A stretch of 7,006 nt of DNA from Faecalibacterium prausnitzii (lineage in GTDB: Bacteria; Bacillota; Clostridia; Oscillospirales; Ruminococcaceae). The stretch is from NCBI GenBank assembly GCA_002313795.1, contig DCCL01000028.1, forward strand, positions 1-7,006, given 5' to 3'. Shown piece by piece: positions 6,704-7,006 of the stretch (the first letter of the stretch is position 1; every line of letters starts with the position of its first letter). The translations under genes were made by a program, and so were the position numbers. The notes beneath the pieces were generated by a model. That model searched no databases, was not told where the DNA came from, and saw only the letters and a program-made list of their open reading frames with translations.

Positions 6704-6736
6704 CCAAATTTATTTTGGCAGAGGGCGTTTTATTTT
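6695..6736 (+). terminator. Rho-independent terminator of the T-box leader
   Basis: A perfect 14-bp stem pairs 6695-6708 (CGCCCTCTGCCAAA) with 6714-6727 around a 5-nt loop, followed by TTTTATTTT (6728-6736). It should form when tRNA-Tyr is charged, ending transcription before tyrS. Because recN has no terminator of its own, it may also end transcripts that read in from the upstream operon (inference). Confidence 0.95.
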
Positions 6737-6755
6737 CCCTCTGCCCAACATGAAC

Positions 6756-6772
6756 AGGAGGATTTCTTTATG
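6756..6772 (+). promoter_or_regulatory. Ribosome binding site of tyrS
   Basis: AGGAGG (6756-6761) stands 8 nt before ATG 6770-6772. It lies 20 nt beyond the terminator U-tract and outside both T-box structures, so the leader should act on transcription rather than on ribosome access. Confidence 0.85.
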
Positions 6773-7006
6773 ACTCTCTACGAAGAACTCAAGGCCCGCG
6801 GTCTGGTGGCTCAGATCACCGATGATGAGATCATCGACCTCATCAACAACGGCAAAGCCACCTTTTACATCGGTTTTGACTGCAGTGCTGATAGCCTGAC
6901 CGCTGGCCACTTTATGGCCCTGACTCTGATGAAGCGTCTCCAGATGGCGGGAAACAAGCCTATCGCCCTGATCGGCGGCGGTACGACCATGATCGGCGAC
7001 CCGTCC
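6770..7006 (+). CDS. tyrS: Tyrosyl-tRNA synthetase, N-terminal 79 codons (continues beyond the window)
   Basis: TyrS activates tyrosine with ATP and attaches it to tRNA-Tyr in the cytosol. The 79 visible codons show the class I synthetase start: an N-terminal helix MTLYEELKARGLVAQIT, then FYIGFDCSADSLTAGHF (residues 32-48), where TAGH stands in for the HIGH ATP-binding motif, and IALIGGGTTMIGDPS (65-79), a strand and turn characteristic of TyrS. Asp38 lies in the GFD block used for tyrosine binding. The KMSKS motif and the anticodon-binding and S4-like domains would lie outside the window. A T-box leader with a UAC specifier precedes the gene, which independently supports TyrS over the related TrpS. 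The gene is cut only by the window edge; there is no sign of damage. Confidence 0.96.
   Translation, partial: MTLYEELKARGLVAQITDDEIIDLINNGKATFYIGFDCSADSLTAGHFMALTLMKRLQMAGNKPIALIGGGTTMIGDPS

Larger units (their letters stand above)
6454..6736 (+). ncRNA. Tyrosine-specific T-box riboswitch leader of tyrS
   Basis: The leader regulates tyrS by reading the charging state of tRNA-Tyr. Stem I spans about 6463-6564. It contains the S-turn AGTA (6479-6482) opposite GAAA (6543-6546), flanked by GGGA (6471-6474) pairing with TCCC (6551-6554). Above it are CTCCAC (6493-6498) with GTGGAG (6529-6534), the AG bulge AGAGA (6501-6505), and CCCC/GGGG (6508-6511/6523-6526) closing the distal loop GGTTGGTGAAA; bulge and loop form the element that docks on the tRNA elbow. 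The region 6568-6605, with AGTAGGC and GCGTTA (similar to the conserved CCGUUA F-box), fits Stem II/IIA-B, though I cannot pair it with confidence. A hairpin at 6647-6668 (9 bp, GTGA tetraloop) is read as Stem III. The antiterminator and terminator follow. Uncharged tRNA-Tyr should favour read-through into tyrS (family knowledge). Confidence 0.95.

Noticed and set aside
1..7006. An undescribed defence, mobile or biosynthetic system
   Set aside because: All complete genes belong to well-known housekeeping families in a conserved Firmicute order. There are no transposases, terminal repeats, CRISPR repeats, tRNAs or regions of deviating composition.

Overview
The window looks like a stretch of chromosome from a moderately GC-rich Firmicute of the class Clostridia. 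A Faecalibacterium-like member of the Ruminococcaceae/Oscillospiraceae is my best guess. That guess rests on gene order, strong GAGGAGG/AAGGAG ribosome binding sites, a T-box leader in front of tyrS and the style of the protein sequences; no database search was possible. Everything supported lies on the + strand. I see no mobile element, CRISPR array, tRNA or rRNA.

Positions 1-6402 form one tightly packed housekeeping gene string. It holds the 3' end of a probable polyprenyl (farnesyl) diphosphate synthase (ispA-like), a divergent-PAP2 membrane protein (DUF212/YuiD type), dxs, a TlyA-type rRNA 2'-O-methyltransferase, nadK, argR and recN. Gaps are 44 nt or less and the dxs/tlyA junction overlaps by 4 nt, so co-transcription from a promoter upstream of the window is likely. 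The functional mix is typical of this conserved Firmicute cluster: isoprenoid precursor supply (ispA, dxs, perhaps the PAP2-like protein), ribosome modification (tlyA), NADP supply (nadK), arginine-responsive regulation (argR) and DNA double-strand break repair (recN). Three start codons needed a decision. tlyA uses TTG. nadK and argR each have an upstream start that overlaps the previous stop, but the Shine-Dalgarno position favours a later ATG.

Positions 6403-6769 hold the regulatory element of the window: a near-consensus sigma-A promoter (TTGACA, 17 nt, TGnTAAACT) followed by a tyrosine T-box riboswitch. I can trace Stem I with its AGTA/GAAA S-turn, a UAC (Tyr) specifier, the AG-bulge and distal loop, a GNRA-capped hairpin taken as Stem III, the antiterminator with the TGGTACC bulge, and a mutually exclusive 14-bp intrinsic terminator. 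Downstream is the start of tyrS (79 codons before the window ends). The UAC specifier, the UGGU that would pair with an ACCA tRNA end, and the tyrS gene agree with each other.

I found no convincing new multi-gene system; the protein-coding part is ordinary. The points most worth a second look are in the T-box leader (a third copy of the terminator arm sequence that allows another hairpin, a possible additional hairpin, and the lack of a separate terminator after recN), in the PAP2-like protein (a Gln where classical PAP2 enzymes have Asp) and in DXS (GHGNT in place of the usual GHSST).
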